The notes beneath the pieces are model-generated. The model was not told the origin of the DNA. It worked only from the letters and a program-made list of their open reading frames with translations, and searched no databases. The position numbers were made by a program, and so were the translations under genes. 50,460 nt of DNA. It comes from an uncultured Monoglobus sp. Lineage in GTDB: Bacteria; Bacillota; Clostridia; Monoglobales; Monoglobaceae. The stretch covers positions 1 to 50,460 of the forward strand of contig CANQLT010000008.1 of NCBI GenBank assembly GCA_947624775.1, written 5' to 3'. Shown piece by piece: positions 34,924 through 42,109 of this stretch (position 1 is the first letter of the stretch; each line of letters opens with the position of its first letter).

Positions 34924-34954
34924 GCGGAAGCATTTTGCTTCCGCCTTTTCTTTT
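34924..34954 (+). terminator. Terminator of the transpeptidase-HTH unit
   Basis: 9-bp stem GCGGAAGCA/TGCTTCCGC (34924-34932, 34936-34944) with a TTT loop, then a broken T-run. Confidence 0.85.
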
Positions 34955-34973
34955 GCATTTTTTGCCGCGCCGA

Positions 34974-36128
34974 TTATTTTTTCGCCGCTTCCGCAACTGC
35001 CTTCGCCACGGCTTTGGCGATCCTCGGGTCAAAGGCCTTCGGAATGATATATTCCTCGCTCAGCTCGTCGTCTGAGATAAGTCCCGCGATGGCGCGGCAG
35101 GCGGCTGTTTTCATTTCCTCGGTTATGGCCTTTGCTCTCGCGTCCAGCGCGCCTCGGAAGATCCCGGGAAACGCGATAACGTTGTTTATCTGATTGGGGA
35201 AGTCGGAGCGTCCGGTGCCCACGATCCTGGCGCCTGCCTCTTTGGCGAGGTCGGGCATGATCTCGGGCGTGGGATTCGCCATAGCGAAAACTATCGCGTC
35301 ATCCGCCATTGATTCCACCATGTCCTTGCTGACTATATTCGGCGCCGAGACGCCGATAAACACGTCGGCTCCGATCATCACGTCGGCAAGGCTGCCCGAC
35401 TTTTTGCCTCTGTTGGTTATTTTCGACATTTTTTCCTGCTCGGGGTTCAGCCCGTCCATTCCCTCGCATATCGCGCCGATCTTGTCGACCAGAACAATAT
35501 TCTTGGCGCCCATGTTCATCAACATTTTGCAGATCGCGATACCCGCGCTGCCCGCGCCGTTTATAACAATGTTCACGTCCTCGATCTTTTTGTTCACAAC
35601 GCGAAGCGCGTTGATGATACCCGCCGACACCACGATCGCGGTCCCGTGCTGGTCGTCGTGGAAAACGGGAATATCCAGCGCTTCCTTGAGTCTGCGCTCC
35701 ACCTCAAAGCAGCGGGGCGCCGCGATGTCCTCAAGGTTGATGCCGCCGAAACCGGGCGCTATGTTTTTGACCGTCTCGACGATCTCGTCGGTGTCCTGCG
35801 TGTCAAGGCAGATAGGGAACGCGTCGATGTCGGCGAAGTTTTTAAACAGCACGCACTTGCCCTCCATAACCGGCATGCCCGCCTCGGGGCCTATGTTGCC
35901 GAGGCCCAGAACCGCGCTGCCGTCGGTCACCACAGCCACCAGATTGCCCTTTCGGGTGTAGTCGTAAACCAGACTCTTGTCCTTGGCGATTTCGCGGCAG
36001 GGCTCGGCCACGCCCGGAGTGTAGGCGACCGAAAGCTCGTCTTTGTTGGTCGTGGCCGCCCGCGACGCGACCTCTATTTTTCCTTTCAGCTCCTTGTGGA
36101 GTTTTAGCGCTTCTTTGTTGTAGTCCAT
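34974..36128 (-). CDS. Malic enzyme, NAD(P)-dependent
   Basis: 384 residues, the short bacterial form without the phosphotransacetylase domain. It oxidatively decarboxylates malate to pyruvate. SVAYTPGVAEPC, DGSAVLGLGNIGPEAGMPVMEGK (Tyr/Lys region), FHDDQHGTA (metal aspartates) and NGAGSAGIA (nucleotide loop) are intact. Last gene of a three-gene minus-strand operon, 14 bases after coaX, with AAGGAG upstream. Cofactor choice cannot be read with certainty. Confidence 0.94.
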   Translation of the reverse strand: MDYNKEALKLHKELKGKIEVASRAATTNKDELSVAYTPGVAEPCREIAKDKSLVYDYTRKGNLVAVVTDGSAVLGLGNIGPEAGMPVMEGKCVLFKNFADIDAFPICLDTQDTDEIVETVKNIAPGFGGINLEDIAAPRCFEVERRLKEALDIPVFHDDQHGTAIVVSAGIINALRVVNKKIEDVNIVINGAGSAGIAICKMLMNMGAKNIVLVDKIGAICEGMDGLNPEQEKMSKITNRGKKSGSLADVMIGADVFIGVSAPNIVSKDMVESMADDAIVFAMANPTPEIMPDLAKEAGARIVGTGRSDFPNQINNVIAFPGIFRGALDARAKAITEEMKTAACRAIAGLISDDELSEEYIIPKAFDPRIAKAVAKAVAEAAKK

Positions 36129-36142
36129 TTTATTTCTCCTTT

Positions 36143-36913
36143 TTATTTCTCTTTGTTTTTGTCGTAAAGTATTTTAAGTCCGTCAACTGTCAGCATGCTG
36201 TCGACGATATCTATCTCTTCGGATTCCTGCGCGATCATTTTCGCCAGTCCGCCCGTGGCGATAACCGAGGCGTCCTCGCCTATTTCTTTTTTAATCCTGC
36301 GCACAATGCTGTCGGTCATGCCCGCGTGGCCGTAGAGCGCGCCGCTCTGTATCGAGTTCACCGTGTTTTTTCCAATCGGCGAGGGCGGCTTAACTATCTC
36401 CACCTTGGGCAGCTTGGCGGTGCGCTCAAACAGCGCGTCCATCGAGATCTTCATGCCCGCGGTGATAACTCCGCCCACATAGCAGCCGCTTCGGTCGATA
36501 GAGCAGAATGTGGTGGCGGTGCCGAAGTCCACGATTATCAGCGGCGGCTTGTATTTGTTTATCGCCGCCACAGCGTTCACTATCCTGTCGGCGCCCAGCT
36601 CTCTCGGGTTGTCCATTTTTATGTTCATTCCGGTCTTGATCCCCGGCCCCACTATCATGGGCTTGCAGCCTAAATATCGCTTGACCGCGTTTGTCAGCGA
36701 GTGCATGACCGTCGGCACTACCGAGGCGATCATAACGTCGTCGATTTGATCGGGCTTTGTGTTTTCACTCCTCAAAAGCTGGCACAGCAGTATTCCGTAT
36801 TCGTCGCTGGCCTTGTTGATATCGGTGGCGATCCTCCAGCTGCGGATAAAATTATCCCCGTCGTAGAGCGCCGCCACAATGTTTGTGTTTCCTACGTCAA
36901 TAGCAAGCAGCAT
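36143..36913 (-). CDS. coaX: Type III pantothenate kinase
   Basis: 256 residues. It phosphorylates pantothenate, the first step to coenzyme A, and unlike CoaA is not inhibited by CoA. DVGNTNIVAAL (phosphate loop), GADRIVNAVAA and DFGTATTFCSID are family motifs, and the length is normal. Middle gene of the operon. Confidence 0.95.
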   Translation of the reverse strand: MLLAIDVGNTNIVAALYDGDNFIRSWRIATDINKASDEYGILLCQLLRSENTKPDQIDDVMIASVVPTVMHSLTNAVKRYLGCKPMIVGPGIKTGMNIKMDNPRELGADRIVNAVAAINKYKPPLIIVDFGTATTFCSIDRSGCYVGGVITAGMKISMDALFERTAKLPKVEIVKPPSPIGKNTVNSIQSGALYGHAGMTDSIVRRIKKEIGEDASVIATGGLAKMIAQESEEIDIVDSMLTVDGLKILYDKNKEK

Positions 36914-36946
36914 AATATTTACCTCGTTATTATAAAATATGTTATA

Positions 36947-37420
36947 TCAAAGAGTTTTCTTTATCTCGGCCTTGGCGTGTCCGTTTTCGTCCACCTCCAG
37001 CACCGCGTAGCTCATCCACGCGCTGCCCGGGTTCAGCATCAGCACTCCCGAGACCTTCTCAAGATACGGGCGGTGGGTGTGGCCGAAAACGCAGATGTCG
37101 GCGCCTTGCTCCCTCGCCTTTAGCAGCAGAGTATTCAGCCCGTACTTCACATGGTACTTGTGGCCGTGTGTCATGAACACCCGTTTGCCCGCGAACGTGA
37201 ACGTCACGTCAAAGGGCACGTCCCGAACCGACCAGTCGTTGTTGCCGAGAACGACCGCGACGGGTATCCTCGGGTACTCCCGCCTGATGGCGTCCGCGTC
37301 GCGCTGCACGTCCCCCGCGAACATTATCATTGAAACTCCGCCGTTTTTTATTTCGGCGTCGACCGCTTTTTTAAGCTCGCCGAAGCTGCCGTGGGAATCG
37401 CTGAGAACTACCGCCTTCAT
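36947..37420 (-). CDS. YfcE/MJ0936-family metallophosphodiesterase
   Basis: 157 residues with the calcineurin-like metal motifs DSHG, GDVQRD, GNNDW, THGHKYH and GHTHRPY in order. Homologues hydrolyse phosphodiesters with manganese; the true substrate is unknown. AAAGGAGG precedes ATG 37420. First gene of the operon, behind a leader hairpin. Confidence 0.9.
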   Translation of the reverse strand: MKAVVLSDSHGSFGELKKAVDAEIKNGGVSMIMFAGDVQRDADAIRREYPRIPVAVVLGNNDWSVRDVPFDVTFTFAGKRVFMTHGHKYHVKYGLNTLLLKAREQGADICVFGHTHRPYLEKVSGVLMLNPGSAWMSYAVLEVDENGHAKAEIKKTL

Positions 37421-37436
37421 AAAGCCAACCTCCTTT

Positions 37437-37492
37437 GGTAACTACTGATCAAATACCGCCTTGCGACGCACCATATTTAATCAGTACTTACC
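37437..37492 (-). promoter_or_regulatory. Leader hairpin upstream of the yfcE-coaX-malic enzyme operon
   Basis: Two 19-base arms (37437-37455 and 37474-37492) pair at 17 positions around an 18-base loop. The 3' arm in the transcript ends directly before AAAGGAGG. Position suggests control of translation or mRNA stability. No known riboswitch consensus was recognised. Confidence 0.55.
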
Positions 37493-37526
37493 TATGTAGC
37501 CACCGGAAAAATTATCCGACTGACCC

Positions 37527-37555
37527 ATTATATCACATAAATATTTTTTTGTCAC
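37527..37555 (-). promoter_or_regulatory. Promoter of the yfcE-coaX-malic enzyme operon
   Basis: Minus-strand GTGACA (37550-37555), 17 bases, TATAAT (37527-37532). The leader is about 100 nt and contains the hairpin at 37437-37492. Confidence 0.7.
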
Positions 37556-37617
37556 TATTTTTATAAAAATACATAGAATGTACTGTAGTATAATTTGATC
37601 CGAAAGGCGGAATGTTT

Positions 37618-37875
37618 ATGAACATAAACGATATGACAAAAAATCTTGACAAAAACAAGCTTAATTCCATGCTCGGCGCTCTTGGCGGCTCGCTGTCCAA
37701 AGAGGATATGAGCGCGCTCAAAAAGGCGCTGGAGAGCCCCGACCTCGGCAAAAATCTGAGCAAGCTCAGTGCGGCGGATTTAAACAAGGCGGTGAGCGAA
37801 AACAGCGGCGTCAAAAAAGCTCTGAACTCAAACCCCGAGCTGATGAGAAATTTAAACGCTTTTCTTAAAAAATAA
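37618..37875 (+). CDS. Small helical protein of unknown function (cassette gene 1)
   Basis: 85 residues from ATG 37618; ATG 37612 in frame is nearly as good, as both follow AAAGGCGG. Predicted all-helical, charged, with repeats of the form LSKEDMSALKKALESPDLGKNLSKLSAADLNKAV. No family recognised. TATAAT at 37589-37594 is a likely -10. First of three closely spaced small genes. Confidence 0.7.
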   Translation: MNINDMTKNLDKNKLNSMLGALGGSLSKEDMSALKKALESPDLGKNLSKLSAADLNKAVSENSGVKKALNSNPELMRNLNAFLKK

Positions 37876-37902
37876 CGGAATACATATAAGGGCGGTGATT
37901 TG

Positions 37903-38271
37903 ATGAGCGGCGAGCTTGACCTGAGCGGCGCGGTTGAAAAGCTGAAAGAGATGATGAGCAGCGGCGAGGGCCGCGAGCAGATAAGCGGCATAATAAGTGC
38001 GCTATCGGGCTCTGAGGGCAGCGACGAGAAACCGCCCGAACGGACGCCGATGGAAGAGGACGCGGCGGATTTTGAGATGATGGTGAAAATGGGAAAGGTC
38101 CTTGAGAGTGTAAAGCGGCGCGACACGGGCCGTGAGGCCGAACTGCTCTACGCGCTGAAGCCGTATCTTCGCGAATCGCGCCGCAAGAAAACCGACACCG
38201 CCGTCAGGATCATGGGAATGATCAAGGCTTTTTCGGTTCTGCGGGAAAATGGGTTCGATTTCGGATTTTAG
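37903..38271 (+). CDS. Small acidic helical protein of unknown function (cassette gene 2)
   Basis: 122 residues from ATG 37903, with GGTGA upstream. The start GELDLSGAVEKLKEMMSSGEGREQISGIISAL resembles the short LxxLMSxPEG-type helical motif found in clostridial hypothetical proteins, and an acidic middle is followed by a basic helix (AELLYALKPYLRESRRKKTDTAVRIMGMIKAFSVL). No enzyme motif. 27 bases after gene 1. Confidence 0.72.
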   Translation: MSGELDLSGAVEKLKEMMSSGEGREQISGIISALSGSEGSDEKPPERTPMEEDAADFEMMVKMGKVLESVKRRDTGREAELLYALKPYLRESRRKKTDTAVRIMGMIKAFSVLRENGFDFGF

Positions 38272-38280
38272 GAGGCCGCT

Positions 38281-38670
38281 ATGTACAGACGTTATAATTC
38301 AAACAGTCCGCCCCGCGGCGGAGGTTCCGCGCCGCAGGCAAATCTTCGGGATTCTTCCCGCGGAGCGCAAGGCAGAGGTGCGGAATCGCCGCGGACGGGA
38401 AATGCGCAGGCAAAAAATTCCGATCGCGCAAAGCGAGAGCCGGAGCACTATGCCGCGCCGCCTCATGCTGAACGGACCCCGGAGAGCGGTTTTCTCGATT
38501 CGCTGCTGGATATTCTGCCAAACGAACTGTATAACCGCCGCACAAAAAAGATACTCGGCCTGGTAACGGCCGAGGATCTGCTGCTTTTGGCACTTATCCT
38601 GCTTGTCGCCGACAGCGACGACGCCGACAAGGCGCTTATTTTCGCTTTGCTCTATATTCTCGCGGGGTGA
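38281..38670 (+). CDS. Small membrane-associated protein of unknown function (cassette gene 3)
   Basis: 129 residues. The first 65 are disordered, rich in Gly, Pro, Arg and Ser; the rest (PNELYNRRTKKILGLVTAEDLLLLALILLVADSDDADKALIFALLYILAG) has two short hydrophobic helices split by acidic residues. It starts nine bases after gene 2 with AGGAGG. The three genes probably act together. A spore or envelope role is only a guess from lineage. Confidence 0.72.
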   Translation: MYRRYNSNSPPRGGGSAPQANLRDSSRGAQGRGAESPRTGNAQAKNSDRAKREPEHYAAPPHAERTPESGFLDSLLDILPNELYNRRTKKILGLVTAEDLLLLALILLVADSDDADKALIFALLYILAG

Positions 38671-38713
38671 ATCTCCGCGCGAGAAAATGTTAGAAATTTG
38701 TAATATTTTTGTG

Positions 38714-38741
38714 TTGACACGGTGCACTGTTATGATATAAT
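38714..38741 (+). promoter_or_regulatory. Promoter of the polysaccharide deacetylase gene
   Basis: TTGACA (38714-38719), 16 bases, TATAAT (38736-38741). Confidence 0.7.
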
Positions 38742-38804
38742 AATATTAGTTATACTTATTGCTAATAATTGTGATATTATTCGATAAATTCGGAGGGTTT
38801 ACAA

Positions 38805-39920
38805 ATGAAAAAAATAGTAGCATGCGTTTTGCTTGCTGTGGTGCTGATAGTTTGCATGGGCATGAAGGGAATTGTTCCTGTGGACGTCAGCGACACAAGC
38901 GGCGAGGAAATGGTGACAATGTACACCGAGGACGGCCGCAGCGAGCAGTTCACGCCCAGCGAGGCGGAGGAACAAAAGACTGTCGGCTGGTACGATAATT
39001 TCAATGATGTTCTCACCACTATGTGGAAAGAGGACGGCAGCAGTATTGTCGTGTATAACGCCGACGTTAACGAATATGAAAAGAACGGTTACACCTCAAA
39101 CTACTCGTCCATATTCGCGAAGGTGTTTAATCCCGAGACCGAGGAGGTCAAGGACGTGCTCAAGAGCGAGGTGCAGTCCTATGTGGACAGCGGCTGGAAG
39201 CGCGGCAACGGCAAAATCGATCCCGACGCTCCGATGATAGCGCTGACCTTTGACGACGGCCCCGGCGCAGAGACCACTAAGCGCCTGCTTGACGCGCTGG
39301 AGGAAAACAACGCCCGCGCCACATTCTTTATGCTGGGCGACCACATGAAAGGCGCGGCTGACACCATAAAGCGCATGCAGTCTCTGGGCTGCGATACGGC
39401 CAGCCACACCTACGACCACACGCAGCTCACATCTCTTTCGGGCGACTCACTCAAGAGCCAGTTCGAAAAGAGCACAAATAATTTAAAAGACATCATCGGC
39501 GAGGGTCCGTCCACCGTGCGCCCGCCCTACGGCTCGTATAACGACTCGGTAAAGAGCATCGCCAAGGAGTATGATCAGCCGATAATCCTCTGGTCGGTCG
39601 ACACTCTCGACTGGAAGTCCAAGAACGCCGACGCGGTGTACAGCAACGTTATGTCAACCGTTCAGGATGGAGACATTATTCTGTTCCATGATATTTACGA
39701 TTCGACCATCGACGCGGTGGTGCGTCTGATACCCGCACTTATGGACGAGGGCTATCAGCTTGTCACCGTGACCGAGATGGGCGAGGCGAAGGTAGGCGGT
39801 TTGGAGCCCGGCAAGGTTTACACCGATTTATGGCCGTCGACCGTCAAGTCGATCACAGGCTCATCGACATCGGGCGGCTCGGAAAAATCCGAAACTTCAG
39901 AAAAGACAAATAATAACTAA
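38805..39920 (+). CDS. Secreted or membrane-anchored polysaccharide deacetylase, CE4 family
   Basis: 371 residues. A hydrophobic N-terminus (KIVACVLLAVVLIVCMGM) is a signal or anchor. Residues 145-335 are the NodB domain: D150/D151 in TFDDG, H201 and H205 in SHTYDH, RPPYGSYN, DTLDW and H295 in LFHDI, a complete catalytic and metal set. It should remove acetyl groups from peptidoglycan or chitin-like N-acetylglucosamine. The N-terminal 140 residues and the Ser/Thr-rich tail are not recognised. GGAGGG precedes the ATG. Confidence 0.93.
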   Translation: MKKIVACVLLAVVLIVCMGMKGIVPVDVSDTSGEEMVTMYTEDGRSEQFTPSEAEEQKTVGWYDNFNDVLTTMWKEDGSSIVVYNADVNEYEKNGYTSNYSSIFAKVFNPETEEVKDVLKSEVQSYVDSGWKRGNGKIDPDAPMIALTFDDGPGAETTKRLLDALEENNARATFFMLGDHMKGAADTIKRMQSLGCDTASHTYDHTQLTSLSGDSLKSQFEKSTNNLKDIIGEGPSTVRPPYGSYNDSVKSIAKEYDQPIILWSVDTLDWKSKNADAVYSNVMSTVQDGDIILFHDIYDSTIDAVVRLIPALMDEGYQLVTVTEMGEAKVGGLEPGKVYTDLWPSTVKSITGSSTSGGSEKSETSEKTNNN

Positions 39921-39944
39921 ATAAATAAAACTAAAACCAAACCA

Positions 39945-39983
39945 AAAAATCGCCGCTTCGGGACATTTTCCGGAGCGGCTTTT
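39945..39983 (+). terminator. Terminator of the deacetylase gene
   Basis: Stem GCCGCT/AGCGGC (39952-39957, 39974-39979), extended inside by a CGG/CCG pairing, followed by TTTT. Confidence 0.7.
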
Positions 39984-40032
39984 AACAATCAAAAGCGGTA
40001 TATTTATCGCTTGCGGCGGGAGATAAGAGAAA

Positions 40033-41439
40033 TTGAAGCAAATAATAAACATAAGCGAGAGCGGAACGCCGCGGGTCAAGGAAATGATGCTCACCGTTAT
40101 AAGGCTGAGCATTCCCGCGATCATGGCGCAGATAAGCTCTATAATCATGCAGTATATAGACGCGGCGATGGTGGGAAGCCTCGGCGAGAGCGCCACCGCC
40201 TCGATAGGCCTGATAAGCACCACAATGTGGCTGATCGGCGGGCTGTGCGTTTCGCTCGCCACGGGCTTTTCTGTCCAGATAGCCCAGCTCGCGGGCGCGA
40301 GGGACAACGAGGGCGCGAGGAGCGTATTTCGCCAGGGCCTTATCGCAGCGCTTATGTTCGGCGCGCTTATATCGGCGGCCGCTCTGTCGATAAGCCGCTC
40401 GCTGCCCGTTTGGCTGGGCGGCGTCGAGGGCGTGACCCAAAATTCGACGCGCTACTTTTTCATATACGCCTGCGCGCTGCCGATCATGCAGATCAGAATG
40501 TTGTGCTCAAGCTCGCTCCAGTGCGGCGGCGATCTGAAAACGCCCGGACTGCTCAATATCCTGATGTGCGTGCTTGATGTTGTGTTCAATTTTATATTTA
40601 TTTTCCCGACCCGCGCGCTTTCTGTTTTCGGCGCGCCCGTCCGTCTGTTCGGCTTCGATCTCGGCGTCGCGGGAGCGGCTCTGGGCACGGCCTGCGCCGA
40701 GCTGTGCGCCGCGGCTCTGATGTTTTATTCGGCGGCCTTCCGTTCCGAAATATTGTCGCTCAGGCTCAAGGGCTCGTGGAAAATCAGGCTCAAGTGCATA
40801 AAGGCGGCGCTGCGCATCTCTATTCCCGCGGCGTTTGAGCACACGGTAATGTGCGGCGCTCAGGTGGTCACCACCTTGATCGTGGCTCCGCTGGGAACCG
40901 CGGCGGTCGCCGCCAACTCTCTGGCGATCACGGCCGAGAGTCTGTGCTACATGCCGGGCTACGGCATAGGAACCGCGGCCACCACGCTGGTCGGCCGGAG
41001 CATAGGGGCTGATCGCAAGGATATTGCCAAGCGTTTCGCCGTGACAGCGGTGGTTCTGGGCGTCGCGATAATGTCGGCCGCGGCGGTGCTGATGTACGCG
41101 GCGGCACCGTTTATGTTTTCGATGCTCACGCCGTCCGAGCAGGTCCGCGCGTTGGGAACAGAGATCCTGCGCATCGAGGCTTTTGCCGAACCGATGTACG
41201 CCGCGTCGATAGTCTGCTCGGGAGCGCTCCGCGGCGCGGGCGACACGCTGGTGCCAAGTCTTTTGAACCTGCTCACCATGTGGGGCGTCAGGATCACGCT
41301 GGCGTTTGCGCTTGTGCCGCGGCTCGGTTTGCGCGGAGCGTGGATCGCGATGTGCGTCGAGCTATGCGTCAGAGGAATTTTATTCCTTATCCGCCTCATG
41401 CGTGAAAAATGGCTCGAAAACAATATCATGCAGGGCTAA
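40033..41439 (+). CDS. MATE-family efflux transporter
   Basis: 468 residues from TTG 40033, with about 12 predicted membrane helices in two similar halves, as expected for MATE proteins. It should export cationic compounds in exchange for sodium ions or protons. Family patterns are SIPAIMAQISSIIMQYIDAAMVGSLGESATASIGL and, in the second half, GIGTAATTLVGRSIGA plus CSGALRGAGDTLVP. The ribosome site (GGGAG) is rather far from the start, so a slightly different start is possible. Confidence 0.92.
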   Translation: MKQIINISESGTPRVKEMMLTVIRLSIPAIMAQISSIIMQYIDAAMVGSLGESATASIGLISTTMWLIGGLCVSLATGFSVQIAQLAGARDNEGARSVFRQGLIAALMFGALISAAALSISRSLPVWLGGVEGVTQNSTRYFFIYACALPIMQIRMLCSSSLQCGGDLKTPGLLNILMCVLDVVFNFIFIFPTRALSVFGAPVRLFGFDLGVAGAALGTACAELCAAALMFYSAAFRSEILSLRLKGSWKIRLKCIKAALRISIPAAFEHTVMCGAQVVTTLIVAPLGTAAVAANSLAITAESLCYMPGYGIGTAATTLVGRSIGADRKDIAKRFAVTAVVLGVAIMSAAAVLMYAAAPFMFSMLTPSEQVRALGTEILRIEAFAEPMYAASIVCSGALRGAGDTLVPSLLNLLTMWGVRITLAFALVPRLGLRGAWIAMCVELCVRGILFLIRLMREKWLENNIMQG

Positions 41440-41486
41440 ATTATTTTACAAAAAACGGGAACTTTTCGCTGTAACCGATTTGTTAC

Positions 41487-41515
41487 TTGAAAAAATTGTC
41501 ATAGTATGTTATCAT
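41487..41515 (+). promoter_or_regulatory. Promoter of the element 2 peptide mRNA
   Basis: TTGAAA (41487-41492), 17 bases, TATCAT (41510-41515). The first seven spacer bases (AAATTGT) are the same as in element 1. Confidence 0.65.
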
Positions 41516-41569
41516 ATATGTGGTAGCAAAAACTGCAAGTGCGGATCTGTTTCGCGCGGAGAAACACCT

Positions 41570-41590
41570 TTGCGCGAATAAAACGCGCAA
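41570..41590 (+). promoter_or_regulatory. Conserved AATAAAA-loop hairpin in the element 2 peptide mRNA leader
   Basis: TTGCGCG/CGCGCAA stem around the loop AATAAAA. The loop is identical to that of element 1 while the stem is different in sequence. Confidence 0.6.
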
Positions 41591-41637
41591 TCGTAAAAGG
41601 CAGAACTAAAGACGTAGAGACGGTTGGTCGCTTCATT

Positions 41638-41680
41638 CCTTTCTAAACACTTAACATCGTGTTTAAGACGCAAAGAAAGG
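41638..41680 (+). promoter_or_regulatory. Leader structure that can hide the ribosome site of the element 2 peptide
   Basis: CCTTTCT (41638-41644) can pair with AGAAAGG (41674-41680), which contains the ribosome site. It encloses a TAAACAC/GTGTTTA stem (41644-41650, 41659-41665). Element 1 has a GAAACA/TGTTTC hairpin and CTTC/GAAG pairing in the same place. Confidence 0.5.
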
Positions 41681-41690
41681 GGTGATGTCG

Positions 41691-41774
41691 ATGAAAGATT
41701 TTATTTTTAAAGTTTTAATTGCATTGCTTGTGATTATCGTATTATTTGCGATTTTTGCATCGCCTGTGCAATAA
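41691..41774 (+). CDS. 27-residue hydrophobic peptide, candidate type I toxin (copy 2)
   Basis: ATG 41691 has AAAGGGGTGA about eight bases upstream; an in-frame ATG at 41685 overlaps that site. The peptide starts MKDFIFKVLIALL, has one membrane segment (VIIVLFAIFA) and ends SPVQ. It equals copy 1 in length, has ten identical residues in register and keeps hydrophobic character elsewhere. A predicted convergent RNA ends at its stop codon. Likely membrane peptide; toxicity is inferred only. Confidence 0.65.
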   Translation: MKDFIFKVLIALLVIIVLFAIFASPVQ

Positions 41775-41819
41775 AAAATAACAACCGCTCTTATAGTTTA
41801 GCAAGCTAAGGCGGCTGTT
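41773..41819 (-). terminator. Intrinsic terminator of the element 2 small RNA
   Basis: On the minus strand a TAACAGCCGC/GCGGTTGTTA stem (one G-U) is followed by six Ts over the peptide stop codon. The loop shares GCTAAACT with element 1, while the lower stem differs. Confidence 0.75.
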
Positions 41820-41872
41820 AAATTATTCGCCGAAGCGGCTGACCGTTTTTACGCTCTGCCGTTTCTCTTTCT
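41773..41872 (-). ncRNA. Predicted antisense-type small RNA of element 2
   Basis: A transcript of about 98 nt from the consensus promoter at 41879-41907 to the T-run at the peptide stop codon. Its 5' end carries the same GAGAAACGGCAGAGCG start as the element 1 RNA, the terminal repeat and the terminator hairpin. It would be complementary to the 3' end of a read-through peptide mRNA. An antitoxin role is inferred. Confidence 0.6.
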
Positions 41873-41878
41873 ATAATT

Positions 41879-41907
41879 ATTATATATCATTATTGCGCCT
41901 TTGTCAA
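41879..41907 (-). promoter_or_regulatory. Consensus promoter of the element 2 small RNA
   Basis: Minus-strand TTGACA (41902-41907), 17 bases, TATAAT (41879-41884), a full consensus match. Confidence 0.8.
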
Positions 41908-42038
41908 GAGATTTATGTAAATCATATATAAATTGCGCAACAGGTTACTATTCTATTATGTATACCCAAAATTAAACTAAAATTATTTATTGTTAAAAAA
42001 CCGACGCTCATTTTGTGAAATTATATACATTTTAGCTA

Positions 42039-42067
42039 TTGCAATTCATGTTAATGCCTGTTACAAT
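42039..42067 (+). promoter_or_regulatory. Promoter of the ankyrin-GH43 gene
   Basis: TTGCAA (42039-42044), 17 bases, TACAAT (42062-42067). The AT-rich sequence between 41908 and 42038 shows no gene; no copy of the pectate lyase promoter motif is present. Confidence 0.6.
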
Positions 42068-42109
42068 ATCTTATGTATATTTCAGAAACTATAGCATTGA
42101 GGTGCGAAC

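Larger units (their letters stand above)
41599..41860. repeat. Imperfect terminal inverted repeats of element 2
   Basis: The left arm (41599-41634, 36 bases, GGCAGA... to ...GGTCGCTTC) and the right arm (41832-41860, 29 bases) are reverse complements with gaps, like those of element 1. Between elements the small-RNA-side arms share GGCAGAGCGTAAAAACGGT exactly. Confidence 0.7.

Noticed and set aside
38657-38685. Terminator after the small-gene cassette
   Set aside because: A TTCTCGCG/CGCGAGAA stem overlaps the stop codon but has no T-run after it.
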